DNA from: Syntrophomonadaceae bacterium
GTDB lineage: Bacteria > Bacillota > Syntrophomonadia > Syntrophomonadales > Syntrophomonadaceae
DNA length: 9,775 bases
Reading direction: 5' to 3'
Assembly (NCBI GenBank): GCA_031265005.1
Contig: JAISDD010000114.1
Location: 1-9,775 of the forward strand
Position numbers and translations under genes: made by a program. The first letter of the stretch is position 1. The number at the start of each line of letters is the position of its first letter. Below, piece after piece: positions 1 to 6,405 of this stretch. The notes under the pieces were generated by a model. It saw only the letters and a list, made by a program, of their open reading frames with translations. It made no database searches and was not told the origin of the DNA.

Positions 1-290
1 TCCAGTTGCGGGGGAAGTTAAGACCGGGCGATATAGTGATAGGTATTTCCGGCTCCGGCAACTCCCCGAATGTTATAAATGCCGTGGAATACGCAAGGGA
101 GCAGGGGAACTTGGTCGTCGGCATTACCGGTTTTAACGGAGGAAAGCTGAAAAAGCTGGCGGATTTTTCTTTACACGCTCCGGTGGAAAGTATGCAGATC
201 ACGGAAGATTTACATATGCTTTTTGACCATCTTATTATGAGCATATTTTATCGAACCCTTGCCGGCAGAGAGCATCTGAGGAAGAGTTGA
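1..290 (+). CDS. SIS-domain sugar-phosphate isomerase, GmhA-like (3' part only)
   Basis: The reading frame is open from the left edge of the window, so the N-terminal part of the protein is missing. The visible ~95 residues match the C-terminal half of a SIS (sugar isomerase) domain. They hold a GISGSGNSPNVINA phosphosugar-binding loop (about nt 42-83), a GITGFNGGKL strand-turn and a terminal ITEDLH...DH helix comparable to the QEIH helix of sedoheptulose-7-phosphate isomerase (GmhA). GmhA makes D-glycero-heptose 7-phosphate for LPS core or capsular heptose in the cytoplasm. Paralogues of this family also act on other phosphosugars, and DiaA shares the fold, so the substrate is not fixed. The gene ends 27 nt before the decayed fragment at 318 and has no clear terminator. 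It fits a glycan locus. SIS family assignment is strong; the GmhA activity is moderate. Confidence 0.85.
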   Translation, partial: QLRGKLRPGDIVIGISGSGNSPNVINAVEYAREQGNLVVGITGFNGGKLKKLADFSLHAPVESMQITEDLHMLFDHLIMSIFYRTLAGREHLRKS

Positions 291-309
291 ACTGTAAATA
301 GTCATGAGG

Positions 310-334
310 TTATTTGAGTGAATATAAATGCCGT
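310..334 (+). repeat. Left copy of a near-identical direct repeat flanking the AlbA_2-like fragment
   Basis: TTATTTGAG followed by TGAATATAAATGCCGT. The copy at 655-677 is the same except for two single-base indels. It contains the GTG codon at 318, at the position equivalent to the ATG of the downstream gene, and encodes the same MNINA start. The two copies bracket the decayed fragment, which suggests insertion or duplication at the start of the methyltransferase-like gene. Confidence 0.7.
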
Positions 335-640
335 CAACGTTGAAGCGAGCGTTACTCCCATTAGTTATCGCGGGCGGCATTATATTCGCTCAGGCAGCAC
401 AACGCAAGAATTGGGTGGGCGAGAGCTGGATAATTTTATTTTGCATCGCTTGGGAAAAACTTGGGATGGTATGATTATCCCAAATGTCACAGTTTCTGAT
501 TTGGACACATCGGCATTTCGCATATTTCGCGAAAAAGCCTTGGTCAGTGAACGCTTGCAGAAGACAGATTTGGAGTGTAAAAGACACTGTAAAAGACACT
601 CAAAATCAGATTCTCAAGTTGTTTGCGTTGCCCTTTAGAA
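318..640 (+). pseudogene. Decayed fragment of an AlbA_2/RecG-C-like ATP-binding regulator
   Basis: An open frame (GTG 318 to a stop at 636-638) encodes 106 residues. From about residue 7 they resemble the middle of the AlbA_2-domain plus HATPase ('RecG C-terminal-like') family. Landmarks are YRGRHYIRSGSTTQELGG, then LGKTWDG, then a DLD...FREKAL segment. Full-length members usually have several hundred residues, with an N-terminal AlbA_2 domain, a GHKL-type ATPase and a C-terminal winged helix. Here the AlbA_2 domain and ATPase are absent. Right after LVSERLQ the homology jumps to another frame, where nt 577-620 read VKDTVKDTQNQILKLF. This resembles the linker and start of the C-terminal winged helix in the same family. 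I infer an internal deletion plus frame change, hence a nonfunctional relic. It is not evidently part of the glycan pathway. The family call is from remembered motifs and is fairly confident; the exact limits are approximate. Confidence 0.65.
577..600 (+). repeat. Two perfect tandem copies of a 12-bp unit
   Basis: GTAAAAGACACT occurs twice head to tail (577-588, 589-600). Read in the frame of nt 577 it encodes VKDTVKDT, like the repetitive linkers before the C-terminal winged helix of AlbA_2-family regulators. In the frame of the 318 ORF it reads as an unrelated Cys/Arg/His/Lys-rich tail. Confidence 0.85.
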
Positions 641-654
641 TTTTTATAGGAGTG

Positions 655-677
655 TTATTTGATGAATATAAATGCGT
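655..677 (+). repeat. Right copy of the flanking direct repeat, spanning a start codon
   Basis: TTATTTGA followed by TGAATATAAATGCGT, matching 310-334 apart from two 1-nt indels. It overlaps the ATG (662-664) of the methyltransferase-like gene. A Shine-Dalgarno-like AGGAG lies just upstream at 648-652. The left copy has GAGG in the corresponding position, so the similarity may extend into the ribosome-binding region. Confidence 0.7.
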
Positions 678-1612
678 ATGCCTTAAAAAGGATAGTTGAT
701 TCAAGTGTTTCTAAAAGCGGCGATGACTATATCGCAAAGATACCGTCAATGATGTCGGCTCAGGAGCAGCATCTTTTGTTCTTGCTTTCACGCGATTATT
801 ATTCTTACGAAGGAAAGATAATTGACGCCGGGCATTTTTTAGGTTCATCAACATATAGCATATGTGCAGGGTTGGCAAGACAGGCAGGCAAGCAAGCAAG
901 ACAGGTATTTTCATACGATTTGGGCATTTGGTATAAGGGGTGGACTGAATTGTTAAAAAAGGACGGTTGGTTGAAATTTTTTGAATTGTTCCCGGAATGT
1001 TATGAACTTGGGGATCTTGAGTCTTTTATTCCGGTTTATAAAAGAGCAATTGCGGAATACATTGATCTTGTCAATATTCGTTCAGGCGATCTGGTGCAAA
1101 TTCTTGAAACCGAAGGGTTCAACGAAAAGATAGAGGTACTTTTTCTTGACCTATGCAAAATGCCTAAGATCAACCACGCGACTCAAAAGTTTTTTTTCGG
1201 AAATCTTATACCCGGCAAAAGCGTCCTGATACAACAGGATTTCCTCTGTGATAGTCTTCCGTGGCTATACATCAATTTAGGATATTTCAGTGACTTTTTC
1301 CAGTTTATAGGTTTTGTCGGCTCAAGCGCCGTGTACTTGTTTACGAGGGAGATACCGGGGAATATGTTAAATACTGACTGCTATTATGACTTAAACTTGG
1401 AAGAGAAAGAAAAATGCTATGATGCTTCTCTTGCATTGGTCTCAAATGATTATAACTATAAACTTTGCAGGTTGGCAAAATTGAAAATGTATCATGATTT
1501 TGGAGAAACAGAAAAGTATTCCGATCTGCTGCGGGAATACGAAAACTATCCTGAGCTTCAAGCAGCCCTTAACTCGGTTATAGATAGGATTGGACTTGGG
1601 CAGTATTATTGA
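662..1612 (+). CDS. Class I SAM-methyltransferase-like protein, function unknown
   Basis: A 316-residue protein from ATG 662, chosen because AGGAG at 648-652 lies 9 nt upstream. A TTG at 659 would add one residue. The pattern is that of a Rossmann-type class I SAM methyltransferase, closest by eye to the TylF/Methyltransf_24 group. IIDAGHFLGSSTYS (residues 53-66) looks like motif I, VFSYDLG (82-88) like the acidic end of strand 2, VLFLDL (159-164) like strand 4, and NLIPGKSVLIQQDF (181-194) like the family's 'll.pGG.vi..D' strand 5. The last ~80 residues (from about 236) look helical and match nothing I recognise. There is no signal peptide or membrane segment. Such proteins are common in polysaccharide loci, where they may methylate sugars. 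The gene is separated from the downstream operon by 323 bp. The fold is moderately sure and the substrate unknown. Confidence 0.6.
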   Translation: MNINAYALKRIVDSSVSKSGDDYIAKIPSMMSAQEQHLLFLLSRDYYSYEGKIIDAGHFLGSSTYSICAGLARQAGKQARQVFSYDLGIWYKGWTELLKKDGWLKFFELFPECYELGDLESFIPVYKRAIAEYIDLVNIRSGDLVQILETEGFNEKIEVLFLDLCKMPKINHATQKFFFGNLIPGKSVLIQQDFLCDSLPWLYINLGYFSDFFQFIGFVGSSAVYLFTREIPGNMLNTDCYYDLNLEEKEKCYDASLALVSNDYNYKLCRLAKLKMYHDFGETEKYSDLLREYENYPELQAALNSVIDRIGLGQYY

Positions 1613-1707
1613 CTGGGTTGACTCTTTTTGTTAATTGTAGTTAATAGTGATGAAATACTGGGACTTACTAGACACGCTAAGTAGAGAAAAATGATTATTT
1701 ACAGCAA

Positions 1708-1775
1708 GATATATGATTTAATGTGATCATAAAAACGTTCGTTTAAATGATCATCTGTATCACTTAACATATATC
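1708..1775. repeat. Long imperfect palindrome around dyad copy 1
   Basis: The left arm reads GATATATG-at-TTAA-t-GTGAT (1708-1727). The right arm reads ATCAC-TTAA-CATATATC (1759-1775), complementary apart from small bulges. Nested inside is TGATCAT...AAACG-TT-CGTTT...ATGATCA (1724-1753), a near-perfect 30-bp dyad with a central TT. It may act as protein-binding DNA or as an RNA hairpin. There is no T-tract directly after it, so a simple terminator is unlikely. Confidence 0.65.
1731..1753 (+). promoter_or_regulatory. Candidate operator, copy 1 of a 23-bp inverted pair
   Basis: Begins AAAAACGTTCGTTT and ends AAATGATCA. Its exact reverse complement is present at 1873-1895. The core AAACG-TT-CGTTT and the flanking TGATCAT/ATGATCA arms are two-fold symmetric, as expected for a site bound by a dimeric repressor or activator. 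The binding protein is not identifiable here. Confidence 0.5.
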
Positions 1776-1872
1776 AAATCACCTATTCCCCTAAAACGCC
1801 GCAACCCCTTTTTTTATTGTATATCGTTAAATTACAAAATCAAGTAAAATTTCAAAATGTTATGTAAATTTC

Positions 1873-1895
1873 TGATCATTTAAACGAACGTTTTT
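1873..1895 (-). promoter_or_regulatory. Candidate operator, copy 2 of a 23-bp inverted pair
   Basis: Begins TGATCATTTAAACG and ends AACGTTTTT, the exact reverse complement of 1731-1753. It ends 40 nt before the first ATG of the operon (1936) and overlaps the likely -35 region. A bound regulator would therefore directly affect transcription. The start-to-start spacing from copy 1 is 142 bp, which would permit looping between the sites. Confidence 0.5.
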
Positions 1896-1908
1896 GGTAC
1901 ATTATATT
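1880..1908 (+). promoter_or_regulatory. Possible promoter for the 1936-7764 operon
   Basis: A TATATT hexamer (1903-1908) is a fair -10 element. TTAAAC (1880-1885) at 17-nt spacing is only a weak -35, as expected for a promoter needing an activator or controlled by the overlapping dyad. Position relative to ATG 1936 gives a leader of about 20 nt containing GAGG. Based on consensus inspection only. Confidence 0.35.
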
Positions 1909-1935
1909 AACTAATTAACAATTTTTGAGGTTTTT

Positions 1936-2178
1936 ATGTTTGCTATAATTTTATCGTCAGTTTTCTTTTTCTTTCTTACTTTGAGCGATGCTCACGCGTA
2001 TCTTGATCCCGGTTCCGGCGGAGTTCTTTTTCAGGTTATTGCCGCCATAGGGCTCGTCTTCGCCATTCTCTGGAGGAAAATAAAAAGAATTTTCACCGGC
2101 AATAAGGCTGAAGTGGATGAGGCGGACCGCTCTGTTCAAGAGTTGTTAAAAACCGATACTTCTGATAAAGAAAAATAA
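1936..2178 (+). CDS. Small exported or membrane protein with YLDPGSG motif
   Basis: An 80-residue protein with GAGG at 1927-1930, 5 nt before the ATG. Residues 1-21 form a hydrophobic signal peptide ending in AHA, a good signal-peptidase I site. The mature start would be YLDPGSGG (22-29), then one hydrophobic helix (about 29-46), a basic stretch WRKIKRIF (46-53) and a charged acidic/basic tail. This 'A-Y-[LI]-DPG-[ST]-G' plus one TM layout is a recurrent small protein beside AlkP-type and polysaccharide genes, as I remember it; no biochemical role is known to me. Orientation would put YLDPGSG at the outer face of the inner membrane and the basic tail in the cytoplasm. It is the first gene of the operon and lies 16 nt upstream of the YidC-like gene, suggesting a joint membrane role. 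It could instead be retained with an uncleaved signal, giving two TM helices. Confidence 0.75.
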   Translation: MFAIILSSVFFFFLTLSDAHAYLDPGSGGVLFQVIAAIGLVFAILWRKIKRIFTGNKAEVDEADRSVQELLKTDTSDKEK

Positions 2179-2194
2179 TTTAACATTGGCCTAA

Positions 2195-2863
2195 ATGGAG
2201 AACCTGCTTTTCCCCATAGAAAATTCATTATATCATTTAATGAATTTTATTAAAATATATGTGGGGAGTTACGGGTTCGCGATAGTGTCGCTTTCGCTCA
2301 TTGTCACCGTATTCTTATTTCCGTTCAAATATCTGCTGAAATTGTTGTCGGCCAAGCCCAATAAAATAATGAACGATATGAAGCCGTTTATTGAGAAGAT
2401 TAACGCCTTGGACATACCTAAAAGTAAAAAAGCCGTTATGAGGGATTCGCTGTATAAACATTTCAAGTACTCTCCGCTATATGTTTTTATTAACCTCCTC
2501 CCGCTTCTTATACAACTCCCTTTTTTAATCTCCATGTATTATATGATAATTCATAATGCTGCCGAATTAGAAGGGCAATCTTTTTTATTCGTGGCAGACA
2601 TTTCTCTTTCTGACGGAATCCTATTCGGCGTTAATCTGCTTCCGATCATGATGACTGTTATCAATATCTTAGCAGCGTTAATTATGCCTGACGCGGGGAA
2701 AAAAGAGATAATTCAATCTTTCTCCTTGGCGTTTGTATTTATGATATTGCTGTATAACGTTCCGGCAGCGGCCGTCATATACTGGACGGCCAATAATATT
2801 ATAATACTCGTCACATACCTCTTTTTACGGTTTTGGAGGAAGAAAAATGAAAAACCTGCTTAA
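2195..2863 (+). CDS. YidC/Oxa1/Alb3-family membrane protein, core-only paralogue
   Basis: A 222-residue protein matching the conserved YidC core: an N-terminal amphipathic region (1-20), TM about 26-50, a cytoplasmic helical hairpin with KPNKIMNDMKPFIEKI (54-69), then PLYVFINLLPLLIQLPFLISMYYM (94-117, the family's 'P..gc.P.LiQ.P.f.alY' stretch) and three more hydrophobic segments (about 141-163, 172-190, 192-212). YidC inserts and folds inner-membrane proteins. This one lacks the large periplasmic domain of Gram-negative YidC (~540 aa) and any lipoprotein Cys. Aligning GFAIVSLSLIVTVFLFP with E. coli GFSIIIITFIVRGIMYP puts Thr38 where the hydrophilic-groove arginine is expected. No strong Shine-Dalgarno precedes ATG 2195, so translation may be coupled to the previous gene. 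It overlaps the next gene by 17 nt. It is likely a specialised accessory paralogue rather than the housekeeping insertase. Family certain; role inferred. Confidence 0.9.
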   Translation: MENLLFPIENSLYHLMNFIKIYVGSYGFAIVSLSLIVTVFLFPFKYLLKLLSAKPNKIMNDMKPFIEKINALDIPKSKKAVMRDSLYKHFKYSPLYVFINLLPLLIQLPFLISMYYMIIHNAAELEGQSFLFVADISLSDGILFGVNLLPIMMTVINILAALIMPDAGKKEIIQSFSLAFVFMILLYNVPAAAVIYWTANNIIILVTYLFLRFWRKKNEKPA

Positions 2864-4001
2864 AGAGATAAGGGATCTTATCAGATACCTGCGGCTGCCG
2901 TTAATAAAGAAGCTGATATTGGTTTACTCTGAGCATTCAGGCTATACAATAAACTTTATCCCAACAGTAAAAGCTATAATTTCCGAATACAATACAGAGA
3001 TATGTTTTGTTACTTCTCAGGCGGATGATCCGATTTTACTTTTCCGCAATCAGGGGATTACCGCGTTGTATTGCAAAAAGCTGCTGCCGTTTCTTTTTGC
3101 GAATATTGACAGCCCCGTCTGCTTGATGACAATGCCCGATCTTGGGGCTTATTACATAAAGCGATCGGTGAATAATGTGCGGTATATCTATATCTTCCAC
3201 GCTCTGATGAGCACCCATATGATATACCGCGAAAAGGCTTTTGACAATTTTGATGCCATTCTCTGTACCGGAGGGTATCAGATCGATGAGATCCGAAGAA
3301 ATGAGGAATTACATTCTTTGAAGAAAAAAGAATTAACAGAAGCCGGTTATACCCGCCTTGACGACATTTATTCAGAATATCAGAACCATAAAGGACCTCT
3401 TAATTCAAAGAAAAAAATTTTAATTGCTCCGGGCTGGTCAAAAGACAATATACTTGATACTTGCGGAGTTCAGATAACAACTTCCTTAGTCGCGGCCGGA
3501 TTTGACGTTATTTTACGCTATCACCCGGAGACCGTGAAAAGACGGAAAGATCTGATAGAGCGGTATGACAACGCGTTTGCAGATAATCCGGCGGTTTTGA
3601 TTGAGAAAAGCGTCGCCGACAACAACTCTCTTCTCACGGCGGATCTTCTGATCACGGATTGGTCAGGCGTTTCCTTGGAATACGCGTTTGGAACCGAACG
3701 CCCGGTGCTTTATATAAACACGCCCCGTAAAATATTAAATGAAAACTATCAAAAATTGGATATAGAACCTTTCGAGGTGAGTATCAGAGGTATGATAGGC
3801 AAGCAGATAGAATTAAACGAAACGCCGGATATTGTTCCGGTTGTGCAGGAAATAATGGCCGGCGCGGAAAAACTTAAACAGACCATCATAGAGATAAGGG
3901 ATAAAAACATCTTTAATTTCGGCAAAGCCAAATACGCGAACGCGAAGGCTATATTTGAGCAATTGAAAGCCGCTTATCAAGCTGGGAGAAAAAATGAGTG
4001 A
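2847..4001 (+). CDS. CDP-glycerol glycerophosphotransferase-family (TagB/TagF-like) transferase
   Basis: A 384-residue protein. ATG 2847 is preceded by GGAGGA (2835-2840) and lies inside the end of the yidC-like gene. It resembles the GT-B fold catalytic region of poly(glycerol-phosphate) polymerases and primases: IFHALMSTHM (117-126, with His118 at the family's 'HG' position), FDAILC and GYTRLDD (167-173), RYHPE (224-228) and DLLITDWSGVSLEYAF (266-281), then RPVLYINTP. These match the 'RpHP' and 'TD.S...fe' CDP-binding motifs. Family members attack CDP-activated polyol phosphates, releasing CMP and moving the phospho-group to an acceptor at the cytoplasmic membrane face. No TagD-type CDP-glycerol maker is seen; the following three genes instead should make CDP-phosphoramidate. 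It could therefore be a phosphoramidate (or derived phospho-group) transferase. That donor choice is inference. An 8-nt overlap with the next gene supports one operon. Confidence 0.85.
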   Translation: MKNLLKEIRDLIRYLRLPLIKKLILVYSEHSGYTINFIPTVKAIISEYNTEICFVTSQADDPILLFRNQGITALYCKKLLPFLFANIDSPVCLMTMPDLGAYYIKRSVNNVRYIYIFHALMSTHMIYREKAFDNFDAILCTGGYQIDEIRRNEELHSLKKKELTEAGYTRLDDIYSEYQNHKGPLNSKKKILIAPGWSKDNILDTCGVQITTSLVAAGFDVILRYHPETVKRRKDLIERYDNAFADNPAVLIEKSVADNNSLLTADLLITDWSGVSLEYAFGTERPVLYINTPRKILNENYQKLDIEPFEVSIRGMIGKQIELNETPDIVPVVQEIMAGAEKLKQTIIEIRDKNIFNFGKAKYANAKAIFEQLKAAYQAGRKNE

Positions 4002-6405
4002 CGACAGATCTGTTATTTTAACATCCGCAACAAAGGCCGAAGTCTTAGAGTATTTAGCCGCGCTGGGTTTTAATATCCCGTTGGGCTATTTTTTCAGCAT
4101 TAAAAAATGGCAGGAATCCTCGGAGAAAGTATTGGCGGAGATAAAAAAAATATTTAAGGGAGTTGATAAAATCGCTATCAGAAGCAGTTCGCAGGCGGAA
4201 GATTCTATTTCAACATCTATGGCCGGAGCGTTCTTAAGCTTATTAAACGTAAACACTGAATCCAAAGATGATATAACAGGCGCGATAGAAAAAGTTATTG
4301 AATCCTATTATGAAAGAGGGGAAGCCGCCCCGGAAGACCAGATTCTTGTTCAAACTATGGTTCAAGATGTTGCCATGAGCGGAGTTGTGATGTCTAAGGT
4401 TCTTGACGACGGTTCCCCATATTATGTTGTAAATTTTGACGACTCTTCAGGAAAAACCGACTCTGTCACCTCCGGCAGCGCAATCAACAAGACCGTTTAC
4501 ATCTATAACGGAGTAAAAGAAGGAGATTTTGATTCACCGAAACTGCTTAATGTTATAAAACTTGTTCGATCGCTGGAGCAAATATTTAATCTGATTCCGC
4601 TTGATATTGAATTTGCGGTAAACAGTTCAAACATCCTTTATCTGCTGCAGGTCAGAAGGATATGCTCCGTTAAAAATTGGAACAAGAACGTTGCCGACAG
4701 GCTTTCCGCGCAAATAAAGTTCGTCCATGACCATGTTCAGCTCTTAAACACCCCCCGTTATAAACTGTTCGGTAAAAATACCATACTGGGGGTTATGCCT
4801 GATTGGAATCCAGCGGAAATGATTGGAATTATTCCGCGTCCCCTTGCGTCCTCACTCTATCGTTTTTTGATCACAAAAAATGTTTGGTGTAAGGCGCGCA
4901 AAGTGATGGGATACCATGATATGCCCAACACCGATCTAATGGTGCTGATATCCGGCCACCCTTATATTGACGTCAGATGCAGTTTTAACTCTTTTCTCCC
5001 CTCCGCGCTGCCCGCTGATACAGCGGAAAAATTAGTTGACGCGTGGTTAACAAGGCTTAATGACCATCCCCATTTGCACGATAAAGTTGAATTTGAAATA
5101 GTAAATACAGTATTGGATTTTTCCTTTGATAAGACCTTTAATGAGAGATATCCCGGCGTATTAACCCTTGATGAGACGAACTGCTATAAGGATGCTTTAA
5201 AAAAACTCACGATAGCCGCCATTATCGACAGCGCACAAAATACCTTAAAAACAGCTTATGATAAATTCGCGTATCTTGAAAAACTGCAAAAACTTCTCCC
5301 GAATGCTATAGAAAAAAACGCGTTCTTAATAGTGGACAGGCTTAACATAATGCTGGAAGAATGCAAAAAATACGGAACATTGCCGTTTTCAACCGCCGCG
5401 AGACACGGTTTTATCGCGGAGGCCATATTGCGTTCCGCGGTGGCGAGGGGAGCGATTTCGGCTGAAAGGGCGCAGGATTTCAAAACCGGCGTTCGGACGA
5501 TCACCAAGGAGATGAGTGAGGATTTTTATAAAGTGAATGTAAATGAGATGGGGCAAGGGGAGTTTCTAAGCAAATACGGGCATTTAAGGCCAAGCAGTTA
5601 TGATATTCTCTCTCCATGTTATAAAAACAGAGAAGCTCTTTTCAGTGGAAACCCATTAAAACCGCACCTCATTCCTCCTTTTACCCCCACATCCGGTGAA
5701 ATAAAAAACTTCAACCTTCTGTTTAAGGAAATCGGTTTTCACGGCATTGACTGCGCTTCTTTCTTTAATTACGCGGCAAATGCCATAAAAGGCCGTGAAT
5801 ACGGCAAATTTATTTTTTCAAGGCATCTTTCCTTTATTTTAGAGTCCATAGCGGCTTTAGGAGAAATCTATGATTTCACAAGACAGCATATGTCGCTCTT
5901 GACGATAGATCAGATCATAAGCATCTCTTACGCGTCTTTGCCAAACAATCCCAGAGATTATTTATTTGACATCATAGAAAAGGCCAGGGATGAGTATGAT
6001 TTGGCACTTTCCTTTAAACTAAGCTATCTCATACGTTCCGGAAGAGATGTTTATGTTGTTCCGCAGCAGCGGACAGAGCCAAATTTTATTTCACGGAAAA
6101 ATGCCGAAGCGAAAATAAAGTTTCTTTCACCTGAAATAAATGCTAATATTGATCTGTCTGATTGCATAGTATGCATAGAAGGGGCGGATCCGGGCTACGA
6201 CTGGATCTTTAGCAGGAGAATCGCAGGCCTTGTAACTAAATTCGGAGGAGCCAATTCACATATGGCCATACGCTGCGCCGAATACGATCTGCCCGCGGCT
6301 ATAGGCTGCGGGGAGCAGACTTTTGAAAGAATTGTCCGCGCCGGAGGATGTATTATAAAGTGTCAGGAAAAGATACTTTTACCGTATGGTGCTCTGAATG
6401 TGTGA
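3994..6405 (+). CDS. ATP-grasp/phosphohistidine dikinase, L-glutamine kinase (Cj1418-type)
   Basis: An 803-residue protein with GGGAG 5 nt before ATG 3994. The N-terminal PPDK-type ATP-binding domain (about 1-225) has IAIRSSSQAEDS (60-71; Arg63), MAGAF (76-80), a QxMVQDVAMSGVVMS segment (120-134) and DIEFAV...LLQVRRI (204-223; Glu206, Gln219, Arg221). The C-terminal swivelling PEP-utiliser domain has GLVTKFGGANSHMAIRCAE (about 745-763) with phospho-acceptor His756. The ~500-residue middle part has DWNPAEMIG...PRPLASSLY (270-289) and replaces the PEP/pyruvate TIM barrel. The ATP-acceptor-His order is like rifampicin phosphotransferase. With the two genes after it, the closest functional match is L-glutamine kinase: ATP + Gln + H2O gives AMP + Pi + amide-N-phosphorylated glutamine, the first step of phosphoramidate synthesis. 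Fold and mechanism are nearly certain; the glutamine substrate rests on the middle-domain motif and gene order. Confidence 0.85.
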   Translation: MSDDRSVILTSATKAEVLEYLAALGFNIPLGYFFSIKKWQESSEKVLAEIKKIFKGVDKIAIRSSSQAEDSISTSMAGAFLSLLNVNTESKDDITGAIEKVIESYYERGEAAPEDQILVQTMVQDVAMSGVVMSKVLDDGSPYYVVNFDDSSGKTDSVTSGSAINKTVYIYNGVKEGDFDSPKLLNVIKLVRSLEQIFNLIPLDIEFAVNSSNILYLLQVRRICSVKNWNKNVADRLSAQIKFVHDHVQLLNTPRYKLFGKNTILGVMPDWNPAEMIGIIPRPLASSLYRFLITKNVWCKARKVMGYHDMPNTDLMVLISGHPYIDVRCSFNSFLPSALPADTAEKLVDAWLTRLNDHPHLHDKVEFEIVNTVLDFSFDKTFNERYPGVLTLDETNCYKDALKKLTIAAIIDSAQNTLKTAYDKFAYLEKLQKLLPNAIEKNAFLIVDRLNIMLEECKKYGTLPFSTAARHGFIAEAILRSAVARGAISAERAQDFKTGVRTITKEMSEDFYKVNVNEMGQGEFLSKYGHLRPSSYDILSPCYKNREALFSGNPLKPHLIPPFTPTSGEIKNFNLLFKEIGFHGIDCASFFNYAANAIKGREYGKFIFSRHLSFILESIAALGEIYDFTRQHMSLLTIDQIISISYASLPNNPRDYLFDIIEKARDEYDLALSFKLSYLIRSGRDVYVVPQQRTEPNFISRKNAEAKIKFLSPEINANIDLSDCIVCIEGADPGYDWIFSRRIAGLVTKFGGANSHMAIRCAEYDLPAAIGCGEQTFERIVRAGGCIIKCQEKILLPYGALNV

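Larger units (their letters stand above)
1613..1935. other. 323-bp intergenic region with dyad elements and no convincing gene
   Basis: This AT-rich stretch separates the methyltransferase-like gene from the phosphoramidate-type operon. It contains two inverted copies of a 23-bp sequence, a longer imperfect palindrome around the first copy, a T-run at 1808-1816 and a possible promoter near 1880-1908. I see no stable hairpin followed by a T-tract that would make a clear intrinsic terminator, no tRNA, and no ORF beyond a 14-codon ATG frame (1650-1694) with no good ribosome-binding site. Confidence 0.7.

Noticed and set aside
1650..1694. 14-codon ORF (MKYWDLLDTLSREK)
   Set aside because: No convincing ribosome-binding site, very short, and no recognisable family. 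It could be a remnant of a gene start.
1731..1895. MITE or insertion-sequence remnant with terminal inverted repeats
   Set aside because: The 23-bp arms are exact inverted copies, but no flanking target duplication is visible and each arm is itself symmetric and promoter-placed, so an operator pair is favoured. Not fully excluded.
2847..4001. Gram-positive wall teichoic acid synthesis gene
   Set aside because: The family matches TagB/TagF, but the locus has a GmhA-like isomerase and no TagA, TagD or teichoic exporter, so a teichoic acid context is not supported.
3994..6405. Canonical phosphoenolpyruvate synthase or pyruvate phosphate dikinase
   Set aside because: The ATP-grasp and phospho-His domains are present, but the His domain is at the extreme C-terminus and no PEP/pyruvate TIM barrel exists. 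The middle domain is of a different type.
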